23,639 bases of DNA, taken from positions 1 to 23,639 of the IMG/VR virus record IMGVR_UViG_3300042905_004379. One strand, written 5' to 3'. Source of the stretch: a virus. The translations under genes were made by a program, and so were the position numbers. The notes under the pieces are model-generated. The model was not told the origin of the DNA. It worked only from the letters and a program-made list of their open reading frames with translations, and made no database searches. Positions 23,349 to 23,639 of this stretch are shown here, piece after piece (position 1 is the stretch's first letter; each line of letters starts with the position of its first letter).

Positions 23349-23639
23349 TAATCAGCCACAATTGTTTTAACAGGTAATTTAAATTTATTTTTAAACCATT
23401 TTTTAAAAGGTTCTTTCCAATACTCCCCAAACATTGATTCTAACGTTCCATAATCATTAACAATTAAAATTGGTGTTTGATTTATAAAAGATTTTCTTGA
23501 AGGTTCATCTTTATAATATTCTTTTACGATATAAACAAATAACATCCCATTTTCATCATAATCGCCATCATATTCTTTATTATAAAACTCGATAATATGT
23601 GGGTTTTCCGTGTCTTTCTCCCCGTCTTCATCATATGTT
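23348..23639 (-). CDS. Acidic hypothetical protein, paralog of the 133-aa gene, partial (5' end beyond right edge)
   Basis: The frame stays open from its TAA stop at 23350-23348 to the right edge, about 96 codons, so the true start lies outside the window. An internal ATG at 23545 could be mistaken for the start. Residues upstream of it (IIEFYNKEYDGDYDENG, and before that TYDEDGEKDTENPH) align with the acidic middle of the 133-residue neighbour. The C-terminus (SRKSFINQTPILIV, then YWKEPFKKWFKNKFKLPVKT) aligns almost residue by residue with the neighbour's end. Function is unknown. The copy is less acidic at its C-terminus than its neighbour. Confidence 0.65.
   Translation of the reverse strand, partial: TYDEDGEKDTENPHIIEFYNKEYDGDYDENGMLFVYIVKEYYKDEPSRKSFINQTPILIVNDYGTLESMFGEYWKEPFKKWFKNKFKLPVKTIVAD

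Noticed and set aside
23348-23545. A complete 65-residue gene starting at 23545
   Set aside because: The frame is open beyond that ATG to the window edge, and the upstream residues align with the neighbouring paralog, so the gene is partial.

Overview
This window is the tail and baseplate region of a contractile-tailed (myovirus) phage of the broad T4 type. The evidence is a gp18-type sheath, a 162-residue gp19-type tube, a gp26/gp51-type tail chaperone, a tape-measure-like protein of nearly T4 gp29 length, a gp53/LysM-like wedge protein and two giant baseplate proteins. The DNA is AT-rich (roughly one third G+C by eye). Most genes lack a Shine-Dalgarno sequence and have A-rich leaders, which suggests a Bacteroidota (flavobacterial-type) host. 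That host assignment is inference.

All genes but one are on the minus strand, so transcription runs from the right edge to the left. In that order: a gene cut by the right edge and its tandem paralog; a zinc-ribbon protein; a gp15-like tail completion protein; the sheath; a HAD-family phosphatase-like protein; a leader carrying an AACTAG repeat array; the tube; the tail chaperone with a +1-frame extension; the tape measure; a 1684-residue baseplate protein with an OmpA-like domain; a LysM/gp53-like protein; a 2563-residue hub-like protein with a TIG domain; a small hypothetical protein; and a proline-rich protein cut by the left edge. One 53-residue ribbon-helix-helix-like gene is on the plus strand, divergent from the sheath.

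Regulatory structure is visible in the gaps. Six of the seven real minus-strand intergenic gaps contain TATTTAT in the coding orientation, and the seventh has a near match. This is a candidate phage-specific promoter or leader element. Strong hairpins lie after the sheath, after the tube and at the end of the chaperone extension, probably to lower expression of the next gene after a highly expressed one. The baseplate genes are translationally coupled by short stop/start overlaps.

The most interesting points are: a tail-chaperone extension hidden in the +1 frame and reachable by a slip on TTT-TTT-C; the TATTTAT element; the roughly 14-bp AACTAG array before the tube gene; an OmpA-like domain in a baseplate protein that keeps the N..L..RR signature but lacks the usual aspartate; and short N-terminal tags with (L/I/V)xE on unrelated proteins, which resemble T4 capsid-targeting peptides.
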